Below, in pieces: positions 7,364 to 16,240 of a DNA stretch of 64,000 nt. The DNA lies in the NCBI RefSeq assembly GCF_030812215.1, contig NZ_JAUSSG010000009.1, positions 62,001 through 126,000 on the forward strand. Direction: 5' to 3'. Within the stretch, counting starts at the first letter, position 1. The number at the start of each line of letters is the position of its first letter. Made by a program: the position numbers and the translations under genes. The DNA is from Variovorax boronicumulans. Lineage in GTDB: Bacteria; Pseudomonadota; Gammaproteobacteria; Burkholderiales; Burkholderiaceae_C. Under the pieces are notes generated by a model. That model had not been told where the DNA came from. It worked only from the letters and a program-made list of their open reading frames with translations, and ran no database searches.

Positions 7364-8453
7364 GGGCCGTTGGAGTGGGGTGTTGGGCCAGCGCCTGGAG
7401 CGCAGAAGGCGGCATCAGCGCGTGCAGTTCGGGCGGCAGGTCGGCCTGCAGCGCGATGCGTTCGCCGCCCGCCGGGTGGTTGAACTGCAATCGCCACGCG
7501 TGAAGAAACATGCGCTTCAGGCCGAGTTTCTGCAACGCGCGCTGGCGCTCGAAATCACCGTATTTGTCGTCACCCGCGATCGCGTGGCCGGCCGAGGCCA
7601 GGTGCACGCGAATCTGGTGGGTGCGTCCGGTCTTGATCGTCACCGCCAGCAGTGACAGCGGCGTGGCGTCGCCCGGCAGCGTGAGCCGCGCGAGCACGCG
7701 AACCAGCGTCACGGCGCGCATCGCGTCCGGATGGTCCTTGGCGACCACGCGCACGCGGCGTTCGCCGGCACCGGCGCCGGAACCATCGGGCAGCAAATAT
7801 TTCGCGAGCGGCGCATCGAGCACCTTCTTGTTGGCCGGCCATTCGCCTTCGACCAGGGCGAGGTACGTCTTGCCGGTTTCGCGCTCGCGGAACTGGTCTT
7901 GCAGCGCAACCAGCGCGCTGCGCTTCTTGGCAACGAGCAGGATGCCGGAGGTTTCGCGATCGAGCCGGTGGACCAACTCCAGGAACTTGGCGCCCCGGCG
8001 CGCGGTGCGCAGTTGCTCGATCACGCCGAAGCTCACGCCGCTGCCGCCATGCACCGCCACGCCGGCGGGTTTGTCGATGGCCAGCACCGCATCGTCTTCG
8101 AGCAGCACCGGGAACTCGCGCGCTGGCGCGGGGGGCGTGGCGCCCTCTTCCGCGCGGGGCGAAATCCGCACCGGCGGGAGCCTGAGCACATCACCGACCT
8201 CGATGCGGGTCTCGGCCTGCACGCGCCCCTTGTTGATGCGCACCTCGCCCGATCGGATGATCCGGTAGACATGCGTCTTCGGCACGCCTTTCAGATGGCG
8301 AAAAAGAAAATTGTCGAGCCGCTGCCCCGCGGACTCCGCGTCGACGGTGATGAATTTGATGGCCCCGTGCGCGCCAGCCTCGGCCCCGGCATTTCGATCT
8401 GCGGGATTTGGAGCGGTCTCGGGGCTTTGCTTCGCACCTATAATGTTTTTCAC
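7356..8453 (-). CDS. rluC: 23S rRNA pseudouridine synthase RluC-like
   Basis: A 365-residue RluA-family pseudouridine synthase. An S4 RNA-binding domain (about 44-92, SAGQRLDNFL to GDVLRLP) precedes the catalytic domain with Asp165 in HRLDRETSG. RluC makes pseudouridines 955, 2504 and 2580 of 23S rRNA. It is divergent from rne, as in enteric bacteria, which supports RluC over RluD. The only available start for the full frame is GTG at 8453 without a clear ribosome-binding site; the first 35 residues are low-complexity and the true start is uncertain. Downstream genes overlap or nearly touch, forming an operon. Confidence 0.9.
   Translation of the reverse strand: MKNIIGAKQSPETAPNPADRNAGAEAGAHGAIKFITVDAESAGQRLDNFLFRHLKGVPKTHVYRIIRSGEVRINKGRVQAETRIEVGDVLRLPPVRISPRAEEGATPPAPAREFPVLLEDDAVLAIDKPAGVAVHGGSGVSFGVIEQLRTARRGAKFLELVHRLDRETSGILLVAKKRSALVALQDQFRERETGKTYLALVEGEWPANKKVLDAPLAKYLLPDGSGAGAGERRVRVVAKDHPDAMRAVTLVRVLARLTLPGDATPLSLLAVTIKTGRTHQIRVHLASAGHAIAGDDKYGDFERQRALQKLGLKRMFLHAWRLQFNHPAGGERIALQADLPPELHALMPPSALQALAQHPTPTAHD
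8439..8444 (+). promoter_or_regulatory. Putative -10 element of the rne promoter
   Basis: A perfect TATAAT on the plus strand, lying inside the first codons of the opposite-strand rluC gene. The -35 region is poor. If used, transcription would start near 8451 and give rne a leader of about 550 bases. In E. coli rne also has a long leader (361 nt) through which RNase E controls its own mRNA. The element is seen; promoter activity is inferred. Confidence 0.4.
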
Positions 8454-9001
8454 CAGCGCGGTCGTGTAAGTGCTTGATTAGACAGAAGTTTAGAGCACTG
8501 ACGACCATGCTGTGAGGTCGATGCCGCTTTGGCGCCGAGCTGCAAACCCCGCGCAATTGCGCAAAGTGGCAGGCCCGGCACCCAAGTCAAGCCGACACCC
8601 ACGAAACACCGATACGGAATACCCAGCCTGCAGCTTCCAAGCTGCCGGCGGATCGAAGCGAGTCCCTTGTTGTGTTGATGCTGCTGATTCAAATATGCCT
8701 TCGCTGGCCGACCTGGCTTCTGCCAGCGGCCTCCGGCATTGGATCTTTGGCAGCGCGCGCCCCCCTTGCGCAACCGGTGATCGAAAAGATCGCCACTCAA
8801 CACCGAATCTGGCTCGCGCCCATCCACGCGCCCCCACCCCGGCTGTCTTCTTGAGCTGACGCTCGAGAGGCCTGCTCGCGCCTGGCGCGGCAGTCACAGC
8901 ATCCGGGGCCAAGCGGCAATTCCCTGGTTTCGCGGGCGTCGTCCGTGCATCGTTGGCTCGTCTATGAGCCGGTAGAACGATACATATAAGGACAACGCAT
9001 C
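8454..9001. other. Intergenic region, likely long 5' leader of rne
   Basis: This 548-bp gap separates the divergent rluC and rne genes. Short reading frames exist on both strands but none has a ribosome-binding site, recognisable product or codon pattern like its neighbours. I see no tRNA or known riboswitch. The likely content is the rne promoter and a long leader. ATATAAGGACAACGCATC at the end supplies the rne ribosome-binding site. Confidence 0.5.
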
Positions 9002-12000
9002 ATGAAGCGGATGCTGATCAATGCCACGCAAGCCGAAGAGCGGCGCCTGGCCATCGTCGACGGGCAAAAGCTCCTCGACTACGAAATCGAGATCGAAGGG
9101 CGCGAACAGCGCAAGGGCAACATCTACAAGGCGGTCGTGACCCGCGTCGAGCCCAGCCTCGAAGCCTGTTTCGTCGACTACGGCGAAGACCGCCACGGCT
9201 TCCTGCCGTTCAAGGAAATCTCCAAGCAGTACTTCGCCGAAGGCGTGTCGGCCAGCCAGGCCCGCATCCAGGACGCGATCCGCGAAGGCCAGGAACTCAC
9301 CGTCCAGGTCGAAAAAGAAGAACGCGGCAACAAGGGCGCGGCCCTCACCACCTTCATCTCGCTGGCCGGCCGCTATGTCGTGCTGATGCCCAACAACCCC
9401 CGTGGCGGTGGCGTTTCGCGCCGCATCGAGGGCGACGACCGCGCCGAGCTCAAGGAGGCGATGGACCAGCTCGAGTACCCCAAGGGCATGAGCATCATCG
9501 CGCGCACCGCCGGCATCGGCCGCTCGGCGCCCGAACTCCAGTGGGACCTGAACTACCTGCTCAAGCTCTGGAGCGCCATCGACGGCGCGGCCAAGGGCGG
9601 CAAGGGCGCCTTCCTGATCTACCAGGAATCCTCGCTCGTGATCCGCGCCATCCGTGATTACTTCAATCACGACATCGGCGACATCCTGATCGACACCGAC
9701 GACATCTACGACCAGGCGCAGCAGTTCATGGCGCACGTCATGCCCGAGCATGCCGCCCGCGTGAAGCGCTACCGCGATGACGCGGCCCTGTTCAGCCGCT
9801 TCCAGATCGAGCACCAGATCGAATCGGCCTACGCCCGCACCGTGCAGTTGCCCTCGGGCGGCGCCATCGTGATCGACCACACCGAGGCGCTGGTCTCGGT
9901 CGACGTGAACTCGGCCCGCGCCATCAAGGGCGGCGACATCGAAGAAACCGCCACCCGCACCAACCTCGAAGCCGCCGACGAAGTGGCCCGCCAGATGCGC
10001 CTGCGCGACCTGGGCGGCCTGATCGTCATCGACTTCATCGACATGGACGAGTCGAAGAACCGCCGCGAAGTCGAAAGCCGCCTGCGCGACGCGCTGCGCC
10101 AAGACCGCGCCCGCGTGCAGTTCGGCTCGATCAGCAAGTTCGGCCTGATGGAAATGAGCCGCCAGCGCCTGAAGCCGGCGCTCAGCGAAGGCTCGTCGAT
10201 CCCCTGCCCCCGTTGCGGCGGCTCGGGCCACATCCGCGACACCGAATCGAGCGCGCTGCAGATCCTGCGCATCATTCAAGAGGAGTGCCTGAAGGACAAC
10301 ACGGCCGCCGTGCACGTCCAGGTGCCCGTCGAAGTGGCTTCGTTCCTGCTGAACGAAAAGCGCCCCGAAATCGCCAAGATCGAACTCAAGCAGCGCGTCA
10401 CCGTGCTGATGGTGCCCAACAAGACGCTCGAAACGCCCAACTACAAGCTCGAGCGCCTCAAGCACGACGATCCGCGCCTCGATCACATCGAAGCCAGCTA
10501 CAAGATGGCTGACGAGATCGAAGACCCGACGGCCGTCACCCGCCGCTCGCAGGAGCCGACCAACAAGCAGACGCCGGTCATCAAGGGCGTGCTGCCCGAC
10601 GCACCCGCGCCGGTCGTTCCGCCCAAGCCCGAAGCGGTGCGCGCGCCCGTCGCGGCACCCGCACCGGTCGCGCCGCCCGTCGTGAGCGCACCGGTTCCGG
10701 CGCAGAGCGGCTTCTTCGGCTGGATCAAGAGCCTGTTCGGCGGCACGCCGGCCGAAGCGAAGGCGCCCGCACCTGCCGCGATTCCCGTCGAGGCACCGAA
10801 GCCCCGCCGCGATGGCCGTCCGGGCCGCGATGGCGAAGCCCGCGGCGGTGCACGCGACGGCGAACAGCGCCGTGGCGGTCGTGGTGGCGAAGGTCGCGGC
10901 GAAGCGCGAGGCGAAGGCGGCGAACAACGCCGTGGTGGTCGTGACGGTGAACGCCGTGGCGGCCGTGGCGGCGAGCGCCGCGAAGGTGGTCGTGGCGAAG
11001 GACGCGGCGAGGGCCGCGAAGGCCGCAGCAGCGAACTGCGCAACGACGCAGCCGCAGGCCAGCCGCGTGAACAACGCGAGCAGCGTGAACCCCGCGAACC
11101 GCGTGAGGCACGCGCCCCGCGCGACGGCGAACAACGCCGTGGCGGCCGCGGCGAGCGCCGCGAAGGCGAAGGCCGCAACGCACCGGCCGAAGCGCTGGTC
11201 GACGGCAACGTCAACCTCGAAGCCCAGCAACAGGCGCCCGGCGCCGACGAAGGCAACGCAGCGGAACGCGCACCGCGCGCCCGCGGCGAGCGTCGTGAGC
11301 GCGGCGAGCGCGGAGACCGTGGCGAACGCGGTGAACGCAGCAACGACCGCGGCGGCGAACGCAACGGCGATGCACAACCGCGCGGCGAAGCCGTCGCCGG
11401 TGAAGGCGCCCCGCAAGGCGAACGCCAGCCCCGCAACGGCCGCGACGAGCAACGCGCACCGCGCGGTGACCGTGGCGAGCGCGGCGATGGCCGCCGCGAG
11501 CGCCGCAACGATGCACCGATCGCCGAAGGCGAAGCGCGCGTGGCTGAAGTGGCATCCGCCGATGGCGAACAAGGCGGCGACAACGCGGGCAACGACCAGG
11601 CACCGCGCCGCGAAGGCGAAGAGCGCCGCGGTCGTTCGCGCGACCGTTATGGCCGCGACCGCCGCGAGCGCGGTCCGCGCGACGAGAACGAAGCCAACGC
11701 AGCCGAGACACCGGCAGCCGAAGGCGCCGTCGCAGCGGCCATGGAAGCCACCGGCGAGTCGTACGAAGCGCCGACGACCGCCCGCCAGCAGCCACTGCCG
11801 CTGGCCTCTTCGGAACCCATCGCCGAGCGCGAAGTTGCTGCAGCGCCTGAAGTGCGCGAACCCGCACCGCAGCAGCAGCCCCGCTTCGAGCGCCCAGCGC
11901 CAGCACCGGTTGCAGCGCCCATCGTGGTCGAGAGCCCCAAGGCTGCGCCCGCAGCACCCGCCGGCAACGGCCGCGCCCTGCCCAAGGTGCAGCCCTTCGA

Positions 12001-12259
12001 ACTGCCGCTGAACGAACTCGCGCAAATCGCCGAGAGCTCGGGCCTGCAGTGGGTCAACTCGGATGCCGAGCGCATCGCGCAAGCGCGCGCCGCCATCGCT
12101 GCCGAGCCGAAGCCGGTGCATGTGCCGCGCGAACGCCCGCCGGCGATCGTGCTCGACGAAGGTCCGCTGGTGCTGGTCGAAACCCGCCGCGACCTGGGCT
12201 CGATGTCGCTGCCGTTCGAAAAGACGGCTGCCGACGCGCAGCAGCAAAACACGCACTGA
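9002..12259 (+). CDS. rne: Ribonuclease E
   Basis: The 1085-residue product is RNase E, the endonuclease that starts mRNA decay and matures rRNA and tRNA. The catalytic half has MKRMLINATQAEE at the start, an S1 domain (about 37-120), the magnesium-binding Asp301 and Asp344 (303 and 346 in E. coli), and the Zn-link CPRCGG with C402 and C405. From about 500 the sequence becomes the disordered scaffold: a Pro/Ala stretch, the segment GFFGWIKSLFG near 575 (a likely amphipathic membrane-binding helix), then roughly 300 residues rich in Arg, Gly and Glu (RRGGRGGE-type units), and a conserved tail (LPKVQPFELPLNELAQIAES). It is a single-gene unit ended by a strong terminator. Confidence 0.97.
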   Translation: MKRMLINATQAEERRLAIVDGQKLLDYEIEIEGREQRKGNIYKAVVTRVEPSLEACFVDYGEDRHGFLPFKEISKQYFAEGVSASQARIQDAIREGQELTVQVEKEERGNKGAALTTFISLAGRYVVLMPNNPRGGGVSRRIEGDDRAELKEAMDQLEYPKGMSIIARTAGIGRSAPELQWDLNYLLKLWSAIDGAAKGGKGAFLIYQESSLVIRAIRDYFNHDIGDILIDTDDIYDQAQQFMAHVMPEHAARVKRYRDDAALFSRFQIEHQIESAYARTVQLPSGGAIVIDHTEALVSVDVNSARAIKGGDIEETATRTNLEAADEVARQMRLRDLGGLIVIDFIDMDESKNRREVESRLRDALRQDRARVQFGSISKFGLMEMSRQRLKPALSEGSSIPCPRCGGSGHIRDTESSALQILRIIQEECLKDNTAAVHVQVPVEVASFLLNEKRPEIAKIELKQRVTVLMVPNKTLETPNYKLERLKHDDPRLDHIEASYKMADEIEDPTAVTRRSQEPTNKQTPVIKGVLPDAPAPVVPPKPEAVRAPVAAPAPVAPPVVSAPVPAQSGFFGWIKSLFGGTPAEAKAPAPAAIPVEAPKPRRDGRPGRDGEARGGARDGEQRRGGRGGEGRGEARGEGGEQRRGGRDGERRGGRGGERREGGRGEGRGEGREGRSSELRNDAAAGQPREQREQREPREPREARAPRDGEQRRGGRGERREGEGRNAPAEALVDGNVNLEAQQQAPGADEGNAAERAPRARGERRERGERGDRGERGERSNDRGGERNGDAQPRGEAVAGEGAPQGERQPRNGRDEQRAPRGDRGERGDGRRERRNDAPIAEGEARVAEVASADGEQGGDNAGNDQAPRREGEERRGRSRDRYGRDRRERGPRDENEANAAETPAAEGAVAAAMEATGESYEAPTTARQQPLPLASSEPIAEREVAAAPEVREPAPQQQPRFERPAPAPVAAPIVVESPKAAPAAPAGNGRALPKVQPFELPLNELAQIAESSGLQWVNSDAERIAQARAAIAAEPKPVHVPRERPPAIVLDEGPLVLVETRRDLGSMSLPFEKTAADAQQQNTH

Positions 12260-12280
12260 CCGAAGCAAGCTCGGCCGACA

Positions 12281-12309
12281 AAAAAACGGCGCCAATGGCG
12301 CCGTTTTTT
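12281..12309. terminator. Bidirectional intrinsic terminator after rne
   Basis: A 13-bp perfect inverted repeat (arms 12281-12293 and 12297-12309, A6 then CGGCGCC) with a three-base AAT loop is flanked by A-run and T-run. It can end rne transcription on the plus strand and the LysR gene on the minus strand; the latter gene's TAA stop at 12309-12311 lies within the T-run. Confidence 0.92.
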
Positions 12310-13175
12310 TATGCCTGCGCGCCGACCGGCAGGTCCGGCATCTCCAGGATCATCTGCCCGAAGCGGCAGGCGCACGGCGTCTTGCCGCTCTCGCTCCAGA
12401 TCAAAGAGAAATCGACGCTCGGCAGCGGCGGCAGGCCGTAGCGGCCGTCGACGATCTTCATGCCCGGCTCAACTTCTTCGCGCGTCAGCACCGTCACCGC
12501 GAGCCCCGCGAGCACGGCCGCGCGAATGCCTTGCGGGCTGGCCGAGGTGAAGACCACGTGCCAGTCGATCGCCGTGAGGTCGAGCGCCGACCCGGCCACC
12601 TGCCGGTTGACGCAGGGCTTGGGAAAGAAGGCCAGCGGCAGCGATGCGCCCTTCGGCGCCTCGAAGGTGTCGGCCGCGGCCCAGACCAGCTGCGTGCGCC
12701 GCAGGCGCGTGCCCTCCGCCACGTTGGGCGGCGACATCACCACCGCGAGATCGAGCTCGCCGGCCCGGATCGCCGCGCGCAGGTCGGTGTGCATGCTCAC
12801 GCAGACCTCCAGCCGCACCGACGGGAAACCGCGCGCGAACTGCGAGAGCAGCGGCGGCAGGCGGTCGCCCATGAAGTTGTCCGGCACGCCGAAGCGCACC
12901 ACGCCCGTGACCGGCGAGGGCTGGAAGCGCCGGGTCATCGCGTCGAGCGTGTCGAGGATCTGCTGCGCATAGCGCAGGAAGTCTTCGCCGTCTTCCGTCA
13001 CGGTAAGGCGGCGCGTCGTGCGGTGCAGAAGCTGCCGGCCCACCTGTTCCTCGAGCTTGCGGATCTGGTGGCTCACGGCGGACTGCGTCAGGTTCAGGCG
13101 CTCGGCCGCGCGCGTGAAGCCACCGGTTTCCTTGACGGCCACGAAGGCGCGCAGAAGCGTGGGGTCGAAGTCCAT
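12309..13175 (-). CDS. LysR-family transcriptional regulator
   Basis: A 288-residue LysR-type regulator with an N-terminal winged helix-turn-helix (residues 3-62, ETGGFTRAAERLNLTQSAVSHQIRKLE) and a C-terminal effector-binding domain. The protein is divergent from a DHA2-type exporter gene with a 118-bp shared region holding an inverted repeat, so it most likely controls that exporter and itself. The effector is unknown. Normal family length; ATG at 13175. Confidence 0.9.
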   Translation of the reverse strand: MDFDPTLLRAFVAVKETGGFTRAAERLNLTQSAVSHQIRKLEEQVGRQLLHRTTRRLTVTEDGEDFLRYAQQILDTLDAMTRRFQPSPVTGVVRFGVPDNFMGDRLPPLLSQFARGFPSVRLEVCVSMHTDLRAAIRAGELDLAVVMSPPNVAEGTRLRRTQLVWAAADTFEAPKGASLPLAFFPKPCVNRQVAGSALDLTAIDWHVVFTSASPQGIRAAVLAGLAVTVLTREEVEPGMKIVDGRYGLPPLPSVDFSLIWSESGKTPCACRFGQMILEMPDLPVGAQA

Positions 13176-13190
13176 GGGCCTGGAATAAAT

Positions 13191-13232
13191 GATGGTTTGA
13201 AATGAATCCTACGAAATTAAATCATTTCCATC
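13191..13232. promoter_or_regulatory. Inverted repeat between LysR gene and MFS gene, candidate operator
   Basis: GAAATGA at 13199-13205 is mirrored by TCATTTC at 13222-13228 with a 16-base AT-rich spacer, and the arms extend on one side as GATGG and CCATC with a four-base insertion. This is much more AT-rich than the surroundings and lies between two divergent genes. It fits a LysR-type binding site plus promoter region. Binding is inferred. Confidence 0.55.
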
Positions 13233-13293
13233 ATGAAGAGGGTTTCCACAGAATCGCCCGGGTCCCGTCCCAAAGCCTGCCGAAAGCCTCCCG

Positions 13294-14841
13294 ATGTCCC
13301 TCTCCCACGCCGGCAAGAACCGCATCGCCCTCGCCGCGGTCTGCCTCGTCGCCCTGATGTTCGGCCTGGAAATCTCCAGCGTGCCGGTGATCCTTCCCAC
13401 GCTCGAGAAGGTCCTGCACGGCGACTTCAAGGACATGCAATGGATCATGAACGCCTACACCATCGCCTGCACCACGGTACTGATGGCGGCCGGCACGCTG
13501 GCCGACCGCTACGGCCGCAAGCGCATCCTCGTCATCGGCGTCGTCCTGTTCGGCATCACCTCGCTGGTCTGCGGCCTCGCGCAGAACGCGCCGGTGCTCA
13601 TCGCAAGCCGCTTCCTGCAGGGCGTGAGCGGCGGCGTGATGCTGATCTGCCAGATCGCGGTGCTGTCGCACCAGTTCCAGGAAGGGCGCGAGCGCAGCAA
13701 GGCGTTCGCGATCTGGGGCGTGGTCTTCGGCATGGGCCTGGGTTTCGGGCCGATCATCGGCGGCGCCATCGCGGCGCTGGCGAGCTGGGAGTGGGTGTTC
13801 CTGGTGCATGTGCCGCTGAGCGTTCTGACGCTCGCGCTCGTGCTGGGCAGCATCGAGGAATCGAGCGATCCGCACGCCAAGAAGCTCGACCTGCCGGGCA
13901 TCGTCACCCTGTCGCTGGCGGTATTCGGGCTCACATGGTTCATCACGCAGGGGCCGGACATCGGCTTTGCGAGCCCGCTGGCGCTTGGCATCGTCGCCGC
14001 CTCGGCCGCGAGCTTCGCGGTGTTCCTGTGGGTCGAGAAGATCAACCCGCATCCGATGTTCGACTTTTCGGTCTTCCGCATCCGCAATTTCTCGGGCGCG
14101 ATCCTGGGCTCCATCGGCATGAACTTCAGCTTCTGGCCTTTCATGATCTACCTGCCGATCTACTTCCAGAGCGGCCTGAGCTACGGCGCCGTCACCGCCG
14201 GCTCGGCGCTGCTGGCCTACACGCTCCCCACGCTGTTGATGCCGCCGCTGGCGGAACGCCTGTCGCTGCGCTGGCGGCCGGGCGTGGTCATTCCGCTGGG
14301 CATGTTCGTGATCGGCGTGGGCTTCTTCGCGATGCGCTATGGCAGCAGCATCGCGCACGCGAGCTGGATGACCATGCTGCCCGGCTGCCTGCTGGCCGGC
14401 ATCGGGCTCGGGCTGACCAACACGCCGGTGACGAACACCACGACCGGCGCCGTGCCCAGCAACCGCGCGGGCATGGCGTCGGGCATCGACATGAGCGCGC
14501 GGTTGATCACGCTCGCGGTCAACATCGCGCTGATGGGATTCATCCTGCTCGAAGGCATCTTCTCGTCGCTGAAGAATGCCCTGCCCGCGTCTTTCGACGC
14601 CCAGAAACTGCACCCGCTCGCGGAAAAGATCGCGGCCGGCAACTTCGCATCGCTCGCGCAGGGATTTCCGGAACTGGCACAGCTCGACCCGTCCGGCGCA
14701 ATCGTCCATGCGGCGCTGGTGCACGGCTTCGGGCTGGTGATGCTCTATGGCGGCATCGGCATCTGGGTGCTGGCCGCGATCAGCTTCGCGATCTTCGGCA
14801 GCCGCAAGCCCTCGGTGCAGGCTTCGGGCGTGTGCCCCTGA
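13294..14841 (+). CDS. MFS transporter, DHA2 (EmrB/QacA-like) family
   Basis: A 515-residue, 14-segment drug:proton antiporter-type protein. Motif A after segment 2 (GTLADRYGRKRILVIG) and motif C-like glycines in segment 5 (GMGLGFGPIIGGAIA) are present. No EmrA-type adaptor gene adjoins it, so it probably works alone across the inner membrane. It is divergent from the LysR gene and likely its target. An ATG at 13294 gives a normal N-terminus; an upstream extension in frame has no support. The substrate cannot be told. Confidence 0.9.
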   Translation: MSLSHAGKNRIALAAVCLVALMFGLEISSVPVILPTLEKVLHGDFKDMQWIMNAYTIACTTVLMAAGTLADRYGRKRILVIGVVLFGITSLVCGLAQNAPVLIASRFLQGVSGGVMLICQIAVLSHQFQEGRERSKAFAIWGVVFGMGLGFGPIIGGAIAALASWEWVFLVHVPLSVLTLALVLGSIEESSDPHAKKLDLPGIVTLSLAVFGLTWFITQGPDIGFASPLALGIVAASAASFAVFLWVEKINPHPMFDFSVFRIRNFSGAILGSIGMNFSFWPFMIYLPIYFQSGLSYGAVTAGSALLAYTLPTLLMPPLAERLSLRWRPGVVIPLGMFVIGVGFFAMRYGSSIAHASWMTMLPGCLLAGIGLGLTNTPVTNTTTGAVPSNRAGMASGIDMSARLITLAVNIALMGFILLEGIFSSLKNALPASFDAQKLHPLAEKIAAGNFASLAQGFPELAQLDPSGAIVHAALVHGFGLVMLYGGIGIWVLAAISFAIFGSRKPSVQASGVCP

Positions 14842-14853
14842 AAGTCAGGCGTC

Positions 14854-16137
14854 TCAGGTGCTGGGCGCCTGCGCCGCGCGCTTCCAGGCGGCGGCCGCCT
14901 GCTCGGCATCCTCGCGCGCTTCGGCCAGTTCGGCCAACGCGAGCCAGGCGCGACGGTACAGCTCGGCGTCCTGCAGGCCAAGCCCGGCCTGCGTGAGCAG
15001 TTGCTGCGCCTTGCCCCAGAGCTGGCGCTTCATGCAGGCCATGCCGGCGAGGTACTGCAGGTTCGCGTCGCGCGGGTTGTTGCGCTGGGCGCTCTCGATG
15101 CGGGCCAGCCAGTCGGCGTCCACCGAGTCGAGTCCTGCTTCTAGCGCGCGCGCCAGCTTGACGCGCAGCGCATCGCCAAGGCCGCGCGGGTTCGCCACCA
15201 TGCGCTCCCAGGCGGGCAGCAGCCAGCCGCGCGCGAGCGCCAGGTCGCCATGCAGCACCACCATGCGTTGCGCGCCGTGGATCGCCACCTCGGGCATCTG
15301 GCGTTCGTTGCTGTCGAGTTCGGACCAGGCGCGCATCAACTGCGCCGGGTCGTGCGCGCCCGACAGCAGCTCGGTCGCGAGGCCGCGCACGATGCTTTGC
15401 GCCGCCGCATCCGAAAACGCGCGGTGCTTGGCCAGCAGGCGGGCGGTTTCAAGGGCTTCGAGCGTGCGCCCGTCCTGCCGCGCCGCCTTCAGGCGAAGGC
15501 GCAGCGCCAGCGTGCGCCGCTGTGCGCCCTGCGGGAGTTCTTCGAGACGGGCGAGCGCCGCCGCCGCATCGCGGTCTTCGAGCGCCCAGCGCGCGGCGCG
15601 CAACTGCACGCCTTCGCGCGTCTCGGGGCTCGCGAGCACCGTGCGGTCGACACTCTCGTTGAGCGCCTGCTGCAGATGCGCATCGCGCGCCGGCTTGTCC
15701 TGCAGCGCCTGCGCGCTCTCGGCGGCCAGCAGGTGCGAGAGCACGCGCACCTGCTGCGCCTGGGGCAGGTGCGCATCGAGCGCGGCCAGTGTCTTTTCCT
15801 GCACCAGCGCGGACTGCGCCGCCTTGCGTGCACGCGAGAAGCGGCCGGCGATCAGCTGCACCATCGCATCGAGCAGCGCCGCATGCAGCGTGCGTTCCTT
15901 CTGCTGAAGGCGCCACTGGCGCGCCTGCGTCGGCAGCGAGAACAACGCAGCCAGCGCACGCAGCGCAACGTGCAGCAGCACGAAGGTCGCCAGCAGGATC
16001 ACCAGCACGAGGTTCAGCGACAGATCGACACGCCACGGCGGCCAGAACACCGTGATCGTGCCCTGGTTGTTGCCGGCAAAGAGCGCGACCGCCGCAGCGA
16101 CGGCGAACAGCGCGAGGAGCCAGATTGCAGCGCGCAT
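14854..16137 (-). CDS. hemY: HemY, TPR protein of the heme cluster
   Basis: The 427-residue protein has the HemY N-terminal region: two membrane segments (about 4-20 and 40-60, with GNNQGTITVFWPPWRVDLSLN between them) followed by alpha-helical TPR-like repeats. It is not the protoporphyrinogen oxidase called HemY in Bacillus. In proteobacteria it is always with hemC, hemD and hemX and is thought to scaffold or regulate heme synthesis at the membrane; the mechanism is not established. It is the last gene of the minus-strand hemCDXY set, separated from hemX by a 103-bp gap that contains a repeat-like element. Confidence 0.9.
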   Translation of the reverse strand: MRAAIWLLALFAVAAAVALFAGNNQGTITVFWPPWRVDLSLNLVLVILLATFVLLHVALRALAALFSLPTQARQWRLQQKERTLHAALLDAMVQLIAGRFSRARKAAQSALVQEKTLAALDAHLPQAQQVRVLSHLLAAESAQALQDKPARDAHLQQALNESVDRTVLASPETREGVQLRAARWALEDRDAAAALARLEELPQGAQRRTLALRLRLKAARQDGRTLEALETARLLAKHRAFSDAAAQSIVRGLATELLSGAHDPAQLMRAWSELDSNERQMPEVAIHGAQRMVVLHGDLALARGWLLPAWERMVANPRGLGDALRVKLARALEAGLDSVDADWLARIESAQRNNPRDANLQYLAGMACMKRQLWGKAQQLLTQAGLGLQDAELYRRAWLALAELAEAREDAEQAAAAWKRAAQAPST

Positions 16138-16240
16138 GTCAGCGACCGCCGCCGGGCCGCCCCAAGGCGGGTCGAGCCTCCCCCTCGGGGGGTGGCGAAT
16201 TGCACGGAGCGAAGCGAGTGAAAAGCCGGGGGGTCATTGT
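16138..16240. repeat. GC-rich palindromic intergenic element (REP-like) between hemX and hemY
   Basis: The gap carries a run of C5-TC-G5 at 16180-16191 followed by GGTGGCGAATTGCACGGAGC and AAAAGCCGGGGGGTC. I recall elements of this form as frequent intergenic repeats in Variovorax and relatives. Only this copy is seen in the window, so calling it a dispersed repeat depends on that memory. It may act as a 3' stabiliser or partial terminator after hemX. Confidence 0.5.

Noticed and set aside
8490..8912. Minus-strand 140-codon frame between rluC and rne
   Set aside because: No ribosome-binding site or recognisable protein; the region is more likely an mRNA leader.
10800..11700. Repetitive DNA that could look like a repeat array
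   Set aside because: It is coding for the RNase E disordered region; units vary and there are no spacers, so not a CRISPR array.
8894..12295. Long minus-strand open frame opposite rne
   Set aside because: It is a shadow of rne caused by high GC and the repetitive Arg/Gly codons; no family motifs and no ribosome-binding site.
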